Position numbers and translations under genes: made by a program
NCBI GenBank assembly: GCA_965263335.1
Contig: CBDHHE010000001.1
Span: forward strand, 1,116,001 to 1,180,000
DNA length: 64,000 nucleotides
Origin: Thermohalobaculum sp965263335
Lineage (GTDB): Bacteria > Pseudomonadota > Alphaproteobacteria > Rhodobacterales > Rhodobacteraceae
Reading direction: 5' to 3'
In this document: piece by piece, positions 24,995-33,804 of the stretch
Numbering within the stretch: position 1 is the stretch's first letter
Layout: every line of letters starts with the position of its first letter
The notes under the pieces: generated by a model
What the model was told of the DNA's origin: nothing
Seen by the model: only the letters and a program-made list of their open reading frames with translations
Database searches by the model: none

Positions 24995-27900
24995 CGACTG
25001 TGATCACCCTTTCTGGTCCATGGCCAAAGGCCGTTGAAAGCTGTGCGACGGCGACTTCCAGGGGTCCTGTTGCGCCATCCGCGGCCTGCTCGGCCGCCGA
25101 GTATGCGTAGAACGCGGTGTCGAGCGATACTTGCCGCACAAGCGTGCCGCCTGCCCGGATGCGCAAACGGTAGCGCTCGAGCTCCTCGCCCAGCGGGACG
25201 TCCTCGCCCTGCCAGCTGTCGCCCCCGATCCGGGTTTGGCGGATCCACCGGATTGCCAGATCGCCCGACGTCTTGTCGCGGCGGGCGCGCAGATGCGCAG
25301 GCGCAAAGGGGCGCAGACCCAGACCCTCGGCCGCGAACACGCTCTGTTCGTACGAGGGGTGGGCCACGCCGAAACGTGCGGGACCGACACGGTACGTGCG
25401 CTCGAGCCCCCGCTCGGTCATCTCGAGCGGCAGACGTTCGAGGGCCGCATCGACCAGCACGATGCGCGCGCCGGCCGCGATCTCGGCCTGGCTCTCGACA
25501 GAGGTGCCGCGTTGACCGCGCAGGAACATGCCCAGCCGGTAGGTGTCCGTGCCGATCAGCTCGGCATCGCGGAACTGCATGAGCTCCCAGCGCTCAGGCG
25601 CAAACTCGATGGCGATCACGTTGGCACCGTTGAGCACGGCGAGCCGGCTCGCAGCGGCGGCTCTGCCCGCCGGCAACAAGACCTCGATGGCCGCGCGGTG
25701 CCAGCGATCAGGTGCCCCCGGTGGCAGCGGCTCGAGCGTAACACCCATGGCCGCGGGACGAACAATTCGTCCGATCAGCGAGAAGCCGTCCACATCGGCG
25801 GATCGAAAGACCGCCGCCTCACCGGGCCAAGGCTCTGCACGCGCGGCGATTCGCGGCTGATGATCCGTCCCGTCGCCCTCGGCCAGCGGCAGATCCAGCA
25901 GCACCGCCTCGATCGGTCCGGGCACCACGGAGACTTCCGGCTCGATGCGACGTTCACGGGCCGGTGTCGGCACATAAAGCCCGGGATCGATGCGCGTTGC
26001 CTCGATGGCGCGCGCGCCTGCGTCGGTGATGCGATCGATGCGGTATGTCTCGGGACCACCGGCACCTTGCAGTTGCACGACATCGCCGGGTTCGCAGGCC
26101 ATGCCCGACGGCGGCAGAGCGAACACCGCAGCGTCAAGCCCCCGCCTGCTCTCCGCGAGCCACCGGTCGCTGATCTGCTGCGCCCGGCTGCCGGGCAGCC
26201 CGATGTTGACCGAAGTCTCCGAGACCCGCAGACGCGTGCCGCCGGGCAGCCTCGATTCTACGGACCCGACCCGGTAGTCATTCTCCGACTGCACATAGCT
26301 CAGGCGCATCGCATCGGCCGGCGCTGTGTCGCGCGGCGTTTCGCGCAGCACCGGCGCACGGTCCTCGCCGTCGCCCGGCAACATGGTTTGCGTGTCCAGT
26401 GCAGCCGGGTTCACAAGGCCGCGCGACGCGAACACGATCTTCCCGCCGCTCTCATAGGCATCGAAGCCATAGACCTGCATCAGCGGCTGCAACGCCTCAC
26501 GCGCGGTCGATGTGCGCTCGATCAGATAGCCGTCGACGACACCAAACAGACGCTCCACATCGAAGTCTTCGTCCTTCAGGCCGGACCGGCGGCAGAGCTC
26601 GGCAACCACCGCAGACAGCGCCCCGGAGGTCACGCGCCCGGTGATCCAGTGACCGAGCCGGTGTGCCGGTCCGTCGGACCAGAGGCTCTCGCGCACCGGA
26701 AAGTCCGGCCACGGCCGGGCATCCCAGGTCCAGACCAGCACGCCTGCATCTGGGATCATCGGTCCCGCATAGACCGTAGAGACCGGATTGTTCGCAGGAT
26801 CCTGCCAGTAGCCGAGCTTGGCCTGCAGGAAGCGGCGTTGCATCTCGTCATCGCGGGCGCCGCGCGACGATGGCGGCAGTGCGCTCTCGGACGAGCGGCC
26901 ATCGAAGAACAGGTTGGGCTTGTTCGCACCGAGATCGACCGCCGGGCAGCCGGTTTCGGTGAGCCAGACAGGCTTCGACTGCGCCACCCAGGCCGTCGGC
27001 GTGGACTGACGCACCCCGCCGAGACGATTGTGGTGCGGATTGGCCCACCAGTTGCGAATGTCCTTGGGTCGGAAGAGCCACGGCTCGTCATGTGCGCCGT
27101 CCGTGATCGGTTGGCGGATCTGGCTGACCCTGTCGGCCTCCGAGCCGTAGAAGTAGTCGTAGTGCTCGCCGCCCTCGACCTGACTTCTGAGATACGGCAG
27201 CGAGTAGATCGAGCCCGCATCGGCATCCAGATGGTTGGTGGTATGGCGCCAGTCGGACAGCGGCGTGTAGTCATCGATCCCGACGAAGTCGATGTTCTGG
27301 TCCGCCCAGAGCGGATCGAGGTGGAACAACGCGTCGCCCGAGCCGTCCTGTGGCTGATGGCCGAAGTACTCCGACCAGTCCGCGGCATACGAAATCTTGG
27401 CACCGGGCAGAATGGCGCGCACCTCGGCGGCCAGATCGATCAGCTGATCCACCGCCGGATAGGTGTCGGCGCCGGAGCGGATGGTGGTGAGCCCGCGCAA
27501 CTCCGAGCCGATGCAGAACGCCTCGACGCCGCCGGCGGCGGCGGCCAACGCCGCCATGTGCAGCACGAACCGGCGCCAGGTCCACTCGAGCGGTCCGGCA
27601 TAGGCCACCGCATCGGTGCCAATGATGAAGTCCGATGCTCTCGCCGCACCGAAAAAGGAGGCGACCTCGGTCGCCGCGGCGGGGGTCTTGTCGGTGGTGC
27701 CGGGCTGATCGGGTGCAGCGTCCAGCGTGATCCGGCCACGCCAGGGGATCACGGGCTGTTCGGCACCGCCATAGGGATCGGGCAGGCCATTGCCCGCCTG
27801 GATGTCCATCAGCAGGAAGGGATAGATCACCACCTTCTTGCCGCGCGTGTTGAGCTCCCGGATCGCACGGATCACCGAACCGTCCGAGGGCGTCCCGCCG

Positions 27901-28925
27901 AAGCTCGGCCGATCTTCCGCATCACGGCTGACCGGCGTTGCCGTCTGGGTCGTGAGACCCGCCACCCGCCAGGGCTCGGGCGCATAGGCGCGTCCCGCCT
28001 CTTCGATGCGCGGCTCGACCCGACAATGCCCGCAGCGCAGATCCGTCCCGAACCACGAGAGCACCATCGAAACGGTCTCGCAGTTCGGCAGATCACCGTC
28101 GAGCTGGTCGAGCGCGTGGATGACGTCCGGCTCACCCGATGCACTGTTGATGTTTGCATAGCGCCCTCCGCCTGCGGGGAAGACGACGCGGGCAGGCTGC
28201 GGATCGAGGGCAAACTCACCGGTTCCGGGTGAAAGCGCGACACCGCGCACGAGCTCCGGGACCGGACGCCCGGCCTCCACACCCGTAAGCGTAGCGTTGG
28301 CCGGGCGGAAAACCTCGAAATTGAGCTGCGGAATGCGGTTGCCGAAGGGACCGACGGGCAGTTCCTCGAAGACCACGTAGGCAAGACCGCGGTAGGCGGG
28401 CACGTTCTCGGCGCCCTCGACCGCCTCGATCTTGGGGTCCGGCATCTGGGAGTCGTCGCCGCGGTACACGCGGATGGTCAGGCCGCTCCGATCAAGCAGC
28501 TTGCCATCTGCCCAGATGCGCCCGATGCGGTCGATCGGTCCTTCGCAAAGCCCCACGGCAAGAGAAATGGAGTAGGTGAACTCGCGCACCTCCTGACCAC
28601 CCGCACCCCCAACCCCCTTGCCGCCCTGGGTCGATGTGGAGATGTCCTCGCGGTACCGGCTGGCCCAGACAATCTGGCCGGACAGACGCATGCGGCCGAA
28701 ATTCTGCGGCACGGCCGCGCCCTCGGTCGAACCCTGTATGCGCAGGTTTCGTGCACGACCGGTTTCGACGGCAGCGCTCCCCGATCCGAGAAGAGCCTGA
28801 TCCACGGCAGCGCCCGCGATCGCACCGGCCGCCTGGCCAATGCTTGCGGCCGAAACACCGAGCACCGAACCACCGACGGCACCTCCAACGGCAGACCCCG
28901 CGGCGGAGAGAAGAACTGTGGCCAT
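24987..28925 (-). CDS. GTA host-specificity / baseplate megatron protein (gp15-type)
   Basis: A 1312-residue tail-tip protein equivalent to RcGTA gp15. An N-terminal glycine-rich hydrophobic stretch (LLSAAGSAVGGAVGGSVLG) is followed by a tail-hub domain. A glycoside-hydrolase-like TIM barrel sits roughly at 350-720 (KVVIYPFLLMDIQAG, EAFCIGSELRGLTTIRSG, WLTETGCPAVDLG, VLVWTWDARPWPDFP), then a phage-tail_3-like region and beta-sandwich modules. The ATG at 28925 is preferred over 28967 because GAGGCACC precedes it. The 5' side is separated from the NlpC gene by about 245 bp holding a giant hairpin, which is atypical for a GTA. Confidence 0.95.
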   Translation of the reverse strand: MATVLLSAAGSAVGGAVGGSVLGVSAASIGQAAGAIAGAAVDQALLGSGSAAVETGRARNLRIQGSTEGAAVPQNFGRMRLSGQIVWASRYREDISTSTQGGKGVGGAGGQEVREFTYSISLAVGLCEGPIDRIGRIWADGKLLDRSGLTIRVYRGDDSQMPDPKIEAVEGAENVPAYRGLAYVVFEELPVGPFGNRIPQLNFEVFRPANATLTGVEAGRPVPELVRGVALSPGTGEFALDPQPARVVFPAGGGRYANINSASGEPDVIHALDQLDGDLPNCETVSMVLSWFGTDLRCGHCRVEPRIEEAGRAYAPEPWRVAGLTTQTATPVSRDAEDRPSFGGTPSDGSVIRAIRELNTRGKKVVIYPFLLMDIQAGNGLPDPYGGAEQPVIPWRGRITLDAAPDQPGTTDKTPAAATEVASFFGAARASDFIIGTDAVAYAGPLEWTWRRFVLHMAALAAAAGGVEAFCIGSELRGLTTIRSGADTYPAVDQLIDLAAEVRAILPGAKISYAADWSEYFGHQPQDGSGDALFHLDPLWADQNIDFVGIDDYTPLSDWRHTTNHLDADAGSIYSLPYLRSQVEGGEHYDYFYGSEADRVSQIRQPITDGAHDEPWLFRPKDIRNWWANPHHNRLGGVRQSTPTAWVAQSKPVWLTETGCPAVDLGANKPNLFFDGRSSESALPPSSRGARDDEMQRRFLQAKLGYWQDPANNPVSTVYAGPMIPDAGVLVWTWDARPWPDFPVRESLWSDGPAHRLGHWITGRVTSGALSAVVAELCRRSGLKDEDFDVERLFGVVDGYLIERTSTAREALQPLMQVYGFDAYESGGKIVFASRGLVNPAALDTQTMLPGDGEDRAPVLRETPRDTAPADAMRLSYVQSENDYRVGSVESRLPGGTRLRVSETSVNIGLPGSRAQQISDRWLAESRRGLDAAVFALPPSGMACEPGDVVQLQGAGGPETYRIDRITDAGARAIEATRIDPGLYVPTPARERRIEPEVSVVPGPIEAVLLDLPLAEGDGTDHQPRIAARAEPWPGEAAVFRSADVDGFSLIGRIVRPAAMGVTLEPLPPGAPDRWHRAAIEVLLPAGRAAAASRLAVLNGANVIAIEFAPERWELMQFRDAELIGTDTYRLGMFLRGQRGTSVESQAEIAAGARIVLVDAALERLPLEMTERGLERTYRVGPARFGVAHPSYEQSVFAAEGLGLRPFAPAHLRARRDKTSGDLAIRWIRQTRIGGDSWQGEDVPLGEELERYRLRIRAGGTLVRQVSLDTAFYAYSAAEQAADGATGPLEVAVAQLSTAFGHGPERVITVDG

Positions 28926-29010
28926 GATGGTGCCTCGTTTCGCTGTTGCCCATCCGCACCCACGCACAGTCGGATGTGCCTGGCATGCCGGGTGTTTTCG
29001 ATCGCCGGTC

Positions 29011-29146
29011 TGCGCCCTGCGGGCGCATCCACGGCTTACGACCCGGCCCCACCCCCGCCCCCGGACACCACCGCGCTGCGCGCGGTGGTGTCCGGGGGCG
29101 GGGGTGGGGCCGGGTCGTTAAAGAGCCGCGCGCATCAGCGCGTGGC
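29011..29146. repeat. Composite hairpin element, copy 1, with a 39-bp perfect stem
   Basis: The centre is a perfect 39-bp inverted repeat (29038-29076 pairing with 29080-29118) with a 3-nt loop. It is flanked by a 7-bp hairpin on the left (29011-29027) and a 9-bp hairpin on the right (29125-29146). The right arm holds G-runs of 5, 5, 4 and 3. A related element occurs at 59540-59676, sharing a 19-nt core and the GCGCATCAGCG motif. It lies between the gp14- and gp15-type GTA genes. Confidence 0.9.
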
Positions 29147-29169
29147 TGTGCAACGAAACCCTCTTGGTT

Positions 29170-29619
29170 TCATGCAGCGAGCGGATACCGGCAGATCGCG
29201 GCGATGCGGCGACGCCAACCGAGCGTCAGAGCAGTCTCGCACACGGCGTGTCCCGAGTAGGCATGGATGATCCGGCCATCCACAAGTCCGTCGCTCGCCA
29301 GGATGGCAAGGTGTTTTGCCGGTCCGCGTTCGATCAGGCGGAACAGCAGAACATCCCCGCGAGATGCCTGCTCCACCTCGTCGAGATGAAGCCGCGCCGC
29401 CTCGAGCAGCCGCTCTTCGCGGGCCACTTCTGCCCAATCGGGCGTGTATGCGGGCGGGCGTTCCGGCTCGAGGCCCACGACCTCCCGCCAGACGCCCCGC
29501 ACGAGACCAAGGCAGTCCGCCCCGGCTCCGCGCACACTCGCCTGATGGCGGTAGGGGGTGCCGATCCATCCGCGTGCGGCGGCGACCACGCGGTCACCGG
29601 AAGAGAGAACTGCCGTCAT
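29170..29619 (-). CDS. GTA NlpC/P60 peptidase (gp14-type)
   Basis: A 149-residue NlpC/P60 cysteine peptidase that, in the GTA tail tip, is expected to cut peptidoglycan during DNA entry. The catalytic Cys36 is in GAGADCLGLVRGVW and His102 in PAKHLAILASDG, with a third polar residue near RIIHAY. The N-terminus (VVAAARGWIGTPYRHQASV) is typical of the GTA version. ATG 29619 is preceded by GAGGGG at 5 nt. The start overlaps the gp13-type gene end by 26 bp, showing tight coupling upstream, in contrast to the long gap downstream. Confidence 0.93.
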   Translation of the reverse strand: MTAVLSSGDRVVAAARGWIGTPYRHQASVRGAGADCLGLVRGVWREVVGLEPERPPAYTPDWAEVAREERLLEAARLHLDEVEQASRGDVLLFRLIERGPAKHLAILASDGLVDGRIIHAYSGHAVCETALTLGWRRRIAAICRYPLAA

Positions 29620-30481
29620 TGGCCCCTCCCGTGCTCGGATAGGTCGCCGCGAAGTCATCCCCCGGCATGTGCGGAAAGCCACGGAAGTTCAGCAGATTGG
29701 CAAACTTCTCACGGCAGGTTTCCGCGGTCTTGTCGCATCCTGCGGTGACATCGAACATGTCGCCCGGCACCGGCGGCATCGGCGGTGCGAGCCAGAGTTC
29801 CAGCGCGTCCTCGACACCGCCGAGATGCGCCTTCACATGACTCTCCTGACCCGCGTTCTCGCCATCGGTCCAGCTCAGCAGCCCACCGGTGAACCAGCCA
29901 CCTTCAAATCCGGTGAGCCCGTTGACCACCACATGCGCCGTATCGACCACCGCAGCGACGGTGCCGATGGCACGAAACGTTGCCTGACCAAGGTCGATGC
30001 CGCACTTCGCATCCCCCAGCCGGCAGTCACAGACCGGCAGATAGGCGCGACCGACGGGCTGGTTCAGACGCTCCGAAAGCCCCAGAATCTCGGCCTCGAA
30101 GGCCTGTTCACCGCGGGTGATCTCGCCGATCTGACCACGCGCCAGCACGACACGCTGGGCGACGTCGGTCCAGTCGACGAGGTAGACTTGGACTTCGGCG
30201 CCATCATAGACGCCGCGTGCGAGGTCCGCCGGGGCAATGCGGGGCGAGCTGAGCGCGCCCGTCACGCCGTGATTGTCGATGGCAAGCCCGGTGGTCAGTT
30301 CGATCGCACCTGCACCGAGCCCCGCATCGGCCTCGAAGTCGAGCCCGTCGAAGCTCAGCGCCCGGTCGTGATCGGTGAAGCCCATCACCGCTCCGTCGGT
30401 CCGGGTGATGCGCCAGCAGCGCGCCAGGGTGGTCGCACCGGCAGAAAGGCTCGTCGATAGGCCGTCGGGCAAGTCACGCAT
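29594..30481 (-). CDS. GTA hub protein, DUF2163 / phage BR0599 family (gp13-type)
   Basis: A 295-residue tail hub protein. The N-terminal DUF2163 domain (about 5-165) includes LARCWRITRTDGAVMGFTDHD, and the C-terminal BR0599 domain (about 200-285) ends in NLLNFRGFPHMPGDDF. Conserved cysteines occur in CDCRLGDAKC and in GCDKTAETCREKF. A similar cysteine set binds an iron-sulfur cluster in the lambda gpL tail-tip protein, so metal binding is likely here (inference). It overlaps its upstream neighbour by one base. Confidence 0.92.
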   Translation of the reverse strand: MRDLPDGLSTSLSAGATTLARCWRITRTDGAVMGFTDHDRALSFDGLDFEADAGLGAGAIELTTGLAIDNHGVTGALSSPRIAPADLARGVYDGAEVQVYLVDWTDVAQRVVLARGQIGEITRGEQAFEAEILGLSERLNQPVGRAYLPVCDCRLGDAKCGIDLGQATFRAIGTVAAVVDTAHVVVNGLTGFEGGWFTGGLLSWTDGENAGQESHVKAHLGGVEDALELWLAPPMPPVPGDMFDVTAGCDKTAETCREKFANLLNFRGFPHMPGDDFAATYPSTGGANDGSSLFR

Positions 30482-31104
30482 CAGATCCGCACCTCAATGA
30501 TTGGGATTGCCGGGATCTCGCCTGCCTCGAAGGCGGCGAGATTGACGTCGATGACGTCGGAGTCGAAACGCGCAGGCACATCGAACTCGAAGCCCGCCGT
30601 AACCTGCTGGCCCACGCCGGGGGCCGTCGTCAGGCGCACCACGCCGTTCGCCGGATCGATCGTGAAGTCGACAGCTTCGGCCTGTTCGATGCCATCGATC
30701 GCAACACGCACCGTCCCGTTGACCGGCTTGGTGATCAGCCGGCGATAACTGCCCGCGCCATCCTCATAGGTCTTCGACAGCGGCCAGTCGGTGCCCGTGC
30801 CCTCGAGCAACTGATCGGTTGGCGCTGGTGTCTCGGATGGCGCGCAGGACTTGTGGTCGAGCCAGTCCTTCCAGCGAAATCCGAACAGCCGGCCATGGCG
30901 TGCCTCGAAGAAGGCGAGCACGTCGGCCAGATCGTCCAGCGAGCGCAGCCCGAGCCCCGCATCGAAGCGGCGGCGCGACTGTGCCCATGGGCTGTTGCGC
31001 TCCTCGAAGCCGTTGACCAGCTCGACGATCTCGGTGCGCCGTTCGACGCCACCCGAAGACCCGAAGGAGATCGCCGCCGGGAAGCGGGTCTCGTGGAAAT
31101 TCAT
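30481..31104 (-). CDS. GTA distal tail protein, DUF2460 (gp12-type)
   Basis: A 207-residue DUF2460 / TIGR02217 protein. The family hallmarks are FHETRFPAAISFGSSGGVERRTEI, the ERNSPWAQSRRRFDAGLG segment, FEARHGRLFGFRWKDWLDHKS and a beta-rich C-terminal part. In RcGTA this forms the distal tail ring between tube and hub. It starts about 80 bp downstream of the tape-measure stop. Confidence 0.95.
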   Translation of the reverse strand: MNFHETRFPAAISFGSSGGVERRTEIVELVNGFEERNSPWAQSRRRFDAGLGLRSLDDLADVLAFFEARHGRLFGFRWKDWLDHKSCAPSETPAPTDQLLEGTGTDWPLSKTYEDGAGSYRRLITKPVNGTVRVAIDGIEQAEAVDFTIDPANGVVRLTTAPGVGQQVTAGFEFDVPARFDSDVIDVNLAAFEAGEIPAIPIIEVRI

Positions 31105-31184
31105 GGAAGTCTCCTGTCATCAGCCGCTCGCTCTCGTCCGGCAGCTGCCCGCATGATCGGGCGGATGGGAGGTCGATGGCGCGC

Positions 31185-31850
31185 CTACAGATTGCGTCGG
31201 CCCCGTGCAACCGCACGCGCGAGCTGCGCCGAAACCTGGCCGCGCGACCGTTCGAACCCGCTCACATCCGGTGTTGAAATGTTAACGACGACGGGTGACG
31301 AGCTGCCCGTCCCGTTGCCTGCAGAGACACCCAGCTTGCCGTCCGGGCCACGGCGCAACGGCATGATCGCCTCGGGTCCCGCCTCACCCATAAGACCGGT
31401 GCCGCCGCGCATCGGAAACAACGTCGGCCCCGAAACCACGCCACCTTTGGCGAAAGCCCGCACGCGACCGGCAGAAAACGCACCGCCATCCTGAAAAGCG
31501 AAGGCCGAGCCGAGCCCCGTGGTCAGCCCGCCGAACAGACCGCCGACTGCGCCACCGATTGAATCCTGCACGGGCTTCAATGCGGAATCGAGCGCCTTGC
31601 CCGCCACCGAACCTGCCAGATCCCGGAACACGCCCGAGAGTTTCTCGCCACCAAACACCGCCTTGTCGAACGCCGTTCGCAGCGACGACGACAGCGAGCG
31701 CGACAACCGCCGCGCCTCGCCATCCATCGATTGCATCGACTTGGTGGCCTCTGCCAGCTCCTCGGAAAAGTCCTTGGCAAGACTGCGCACCTCGCCGAGC
31801 GAACCGCTCAGCGACCCGGCAAAGCCGGCACCGAAATCCCTGGTTTCCAT
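31185..31850 (-). CDS. GTA tape-measure protein (gp11-type)
   Basis: A 221-residue tape-measure protein, very short as expected for the short GTA tail. An amphipathic helical N-terminal part (GSLGEVRSLAKDFSEELAEATKSM) leads to a glycine-rich hydrophobic centre (IGGAVGGLFGGLTTGLGSAF). A conserved C-terminal block follows: FAKGGVVSGPTLFPM, GEAGPEAIMPLRRGPDGKLGV. ATG 31850 (METRDFG) is used; the in-frame extension upstream is low-complexity and overlaps the gp10.1-type gene. Confidence 0.9.
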   Translation of the reverse strand: METRDFGAGFAGSLSGSLGEVRSLAKDFSEELAEATKSMQSMDGEARRLSRSLSSSLRTAFDKAVFGGEKLSGVFRDLAGSVAGKALDSALKPVQDSIGGAVGGLFGGLTTGLGSAFAFQDGGAFSAGRVRAFAKGGVVSGPTLFPMRGGTGLMGEAGPEAIMPLRRGPDGKLGVSAGNGTGSSSPVVVNISTPDVSGFERSRGQVSAQLARAVARGRRNL

Positions 31851-31885
31851 GAAACATCCTCGTTGGTTGCCAGCAGGTGGCGGTA

Positions 31886-32104
31886 TCAGTCCGGATATTC
31901 GGCCATCAGCCGCAGCAGGGCCGCATGGCTCATCGGTCCCTGGCCCGGGGCCGCCAGCACACCCGCGCCCTCGAGCGCCAGAACCAGCTCCGCCGGGGTC
32001 ATCGACCAAAACGTGTCGGGCGTCATTCCCAAACGCCCGAGCCCGAGCCGCATCAGCGTCGGCCAGTCAAGCGTCCCGCCCGCGGCGCCCTCAAGCGGCT
32101 GCAT
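31886..32104 (-). CDS. GTA tail assembly chaperone-like protein (rcc01693 family)
   Basis: A 72-residue protein with the conserved W-x-x-LMRLGLGRLGMTP and FWSMTPAELVLALEGAG segments seen in the small gene between the gp10- and gp11-type genes of RcGTA-like clusters. It is proposed to act with the preceding gene as a tail assembly chaperone. ATG 32104 overlaps the upstream gene's stop by 14 bp; an in-frame extension to 32218 would lie inside that gene and is rejected. Confidence 0.8.
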   Translation of the reverse strand: MQPLEGAAGGTLDWPTLMRLGLGRLGMTPDTFWSMTPAELVLALEGAGVLAAPGQGPMSHAALLRLMAEYPD

Positions 32105-32417
32105 CGCCGTAGGGCCTGAATGCGAGACTGAGAAGCGCCATGCCGCAGCGCATCGCACCGACGGCGCCGCCCGAGATCTCGAGGTCGGAAAGCTCCTCCT
32201 CGGTGATCGCGTGACCACCGCCTTGCAGTCCCGCTGCCAGAAGCGAAATCAGGTCCGAGGTCGGCACACGGCCGCTCTCGAACTTCTCGGCTACATCCAT
32301 CAGCGACCCCACGCCCAGCCTGTTCTCGAGGGTGGCAAGCGCCCCGAGCGTGAGCCGCATGACATGGACTTCGCCATTCAGAGTGATCGCAACTTCGCCG
32401 CGCAGCGGATTGGCCAT
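32091..32417 (-). CDS. GTA gp10-type protein (tail assembly chaperone partner)
   Basis: A 108-residue GTA-gp10 family protein. Typical segments are GEVAITLNGEVHVMRLTLGALATLENRLG, split by me as NGEVHVMRLTLG and ALATLENRLGVGSL, then VPTSDLISLLAAGLQGGGH and the acidic ITEEELSDLEI. ATG 32417 directly follows the major tail protein stop (1-bp gap). Together with the next small gene it resembles the paired tail-assembly chaperones of siphophages, though no frameshift signal is evident because the second gene has its own start. Confidence 0.85.
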   Translation of the reverse strand: MANPLRGEVAITLNGEVHVMRLTLGALATLENRLGVGSLMDVAEKFESGRVPTSDLISLLAAGLQGGGHAITEEELSDLEISGGAVGAMRCGMALLSLAFRPYGDAAA

Positions 32418-32418
32418 A

Positions 32419-32832
32419 TCAGAGCTCCACGAAACCGAGGGCACCGGCCGAGACGAGACTGACCTCGAAAGTCGCCTCGCCATCGTGGTTTCCGGCATAT
32501 TCGAGCGACGTGATCTGGAACGGCCCGCTCACGGTGCCGAAGTCCGGGATCACCACCTCGAAGGCGGGCTGGTCGTCATTGAAGAAAATCCGGCGCAGGG
32601 CCGCGTCCGATGTCTCGTCCTTGAAGACCCCCGAACCTGAGAGCGCGGCGCTCTTGACGCCCGAGCCCGCGAGGAGCTCGCGCCATTGCCCGGCGCTTTC
32701 CGAGGTGGTGACATCGACGGTTTCGGCATTGAAACTGATCCGTCCGGCGCGCAGGCCTGCAACGGTGACGAAGGCGCCGGTGCCGGCCTCGTCGAGCTTC
32801 AAGAGCAGATCCTTACCCTTCTGGGCTGGCAT
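32419..32832 (-). CDS. GTA major tail protein, TP901-1 family (gp9-type)
   Basis: A 137-residue tail tube protein. Key parts are MPAQKGKDLLLKLDEAG, FNAETVDVTTSESAGQWREL (the signature of this group), VKSAALSGSGVFKDE and the C-terminal EATFEVSLVSAGALGFVEL. It polymerises into the tail tube around the tape measure. ATG 32832 is chosen from the family N-terminus. About 120 bp separate it from the gp8-type gene, with no recognisable extra gene between. Confidence 0.93.
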   Translation of the reverse strand: MPAQKGKDLLLKLDEAGTGAFVTVAGLRAGRISFNAETVDVTTSESAGQWRELLAGSGVKSAALSGSGVFKDETSDAALRRIFFNDDQPAFEVVIPDFGTVSGPFQITSLEYAGNHDGEATFEVSLVSAGALGFVEL

Positions 32833-32955
32833 GGCATTGGTCTCCTGGTGTTGAGGGATCACCGCACAGCGTCCCGCGCCCACCGAACATCGAGCCCGCA
32901 CACGCGTGGCAGGCCGAACGAACGATCAGGACGGGTGTCTGGACGGCGGTCGAAA

Positions 32956-33381
32956 TCAAACAGTGTCTTCGAGCACGACCCGGAAGCGCAGATCGATGCG
33001 TCTGAGTTGGCCATCCTCGGCGCGCGCGGAAAGCGCCTCGATGAAGCGCACATTGACGACGCGGCCACGTGAAAGCGTCAGCGCGGCGCCGAGCAGCGCG
33101 TCCGACACCGCTCCTGCCGCTTGCTTGGCGACACCGAAACCATGGCGCGGCGCATGAACGCTCAGGGTCACCGTGTGCACGGCACCGGCATCGGTCGCCG
33201 TCGACCAATCCTCCGCACGTTCGTCGCCCAGCGTCACGTAGGGCGCCTCGGCTTCGGCCGGTCCCGAGAACGGCGGTGGCGCGTCGTATATCCGGTCGCC
33301 GAGTACCGCCACCACGCCGGGATCGGCGTTGAGCGCAGCGTAGATCGCCTCCTGCAACGGCCAGGCCAGCGCATAGGTCAT
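32956..33381 (-). CDS. GTA tail terminator, DUF3168 (gp8-type)
   Basis: A 141-residue DUF3168 protein. It starts MTYALAWPLQEAIYAAL and carries ADPGVVAVLGDRIYDAPPP, a PYVTLGDERAEDWSTATD segment and VHAPRHGFGVAKQAAGAVSDALL. It caps the tail tube and joins it to the head. The ATG overlaps the stop of the gp7-type gene by 4 bp. Confidence 0.92.
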   Translation of the reverse strand: MTYALAWPLQEAIYAALNADPGVVAVLGDRIYDAPPPFSGPAEAEAPYVTLGDERAEDWSTATDAGAVHTVTLSVHAPRHGFGVAKQAAGAVSDALLGAALTLSRGRVVNVRFIEALSARAEDGQLRRIDLRFRVVLEDTV

Positions 33382-33716
33382 GTGAACGGTCCTTCCTCGG
33401 CCCAACAGGTCAGATAGGCGCCACGCTGGTCATGCTCGGCGATGCCGAGTATCGAGAATATCCGCGCACCGCGACGGAACCGGCACTCGGGCGTGGGACG
33501 GCGTGGCGAGTCTTCGGGCGCCGAGCGAATGGTGATGCGGTGTGTCACCCGCGACGAGAGCCGCTCGCCGGACAGGCGCTCTGTTGCGCTTTTCGGCGTG
33601 ATATCGGCCCAGACCGTGCCAAGCTCGGTCCAGATCAGGGTGACGCCACCCCCGGTGTCGGAGACACGGCTCGGCGCCTCCAGCACCAGCTTGTGGCGCA
33701 GATTTGGTTGGGTCAT
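33378..33716 (-). CDS. GTA head closure protein (gp7-type)
   Basis: A 112-residue SPP1 gp16-like head-tail joining protein. Marks are LRHKLVLEAPSRVSDTGGG, TELGTVWADITPKSATER and a TPECRFRRGARIFSILGI-type C-terminal strand set. It seals the filled head. ATG 33716 matches the family start; an in-frame extension to 33737 adds only MTTRERT. Confidence 0.92.
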   Translation of the reverse strand: MTQPNLRHKLVLEAPSRVSDTGGGVTLIWTELGTVWADITPKSATERLSGERLSSRVTHRITIRSAPEDSPRRPTPECRFRRGARIFSILGIAEHDQRGAYLTCWAEEGPFT

Positions 33717-33804
33717 GGTACGCTCCCGGGTCGTCATCAGGCGCCGTCACATCCGCACACCCAGAAGATGCGCAAGACGCGACGGCGGGCATCACGGCGT
33801 GGCG

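Noticed and set aside
25131..28232. A 1033-codon open frame on the plus strand, opposite the gp15-type gene
   Set aside because: It lies fully antisense to a conserved GTA gene and its product has the composition of a shadow frame.
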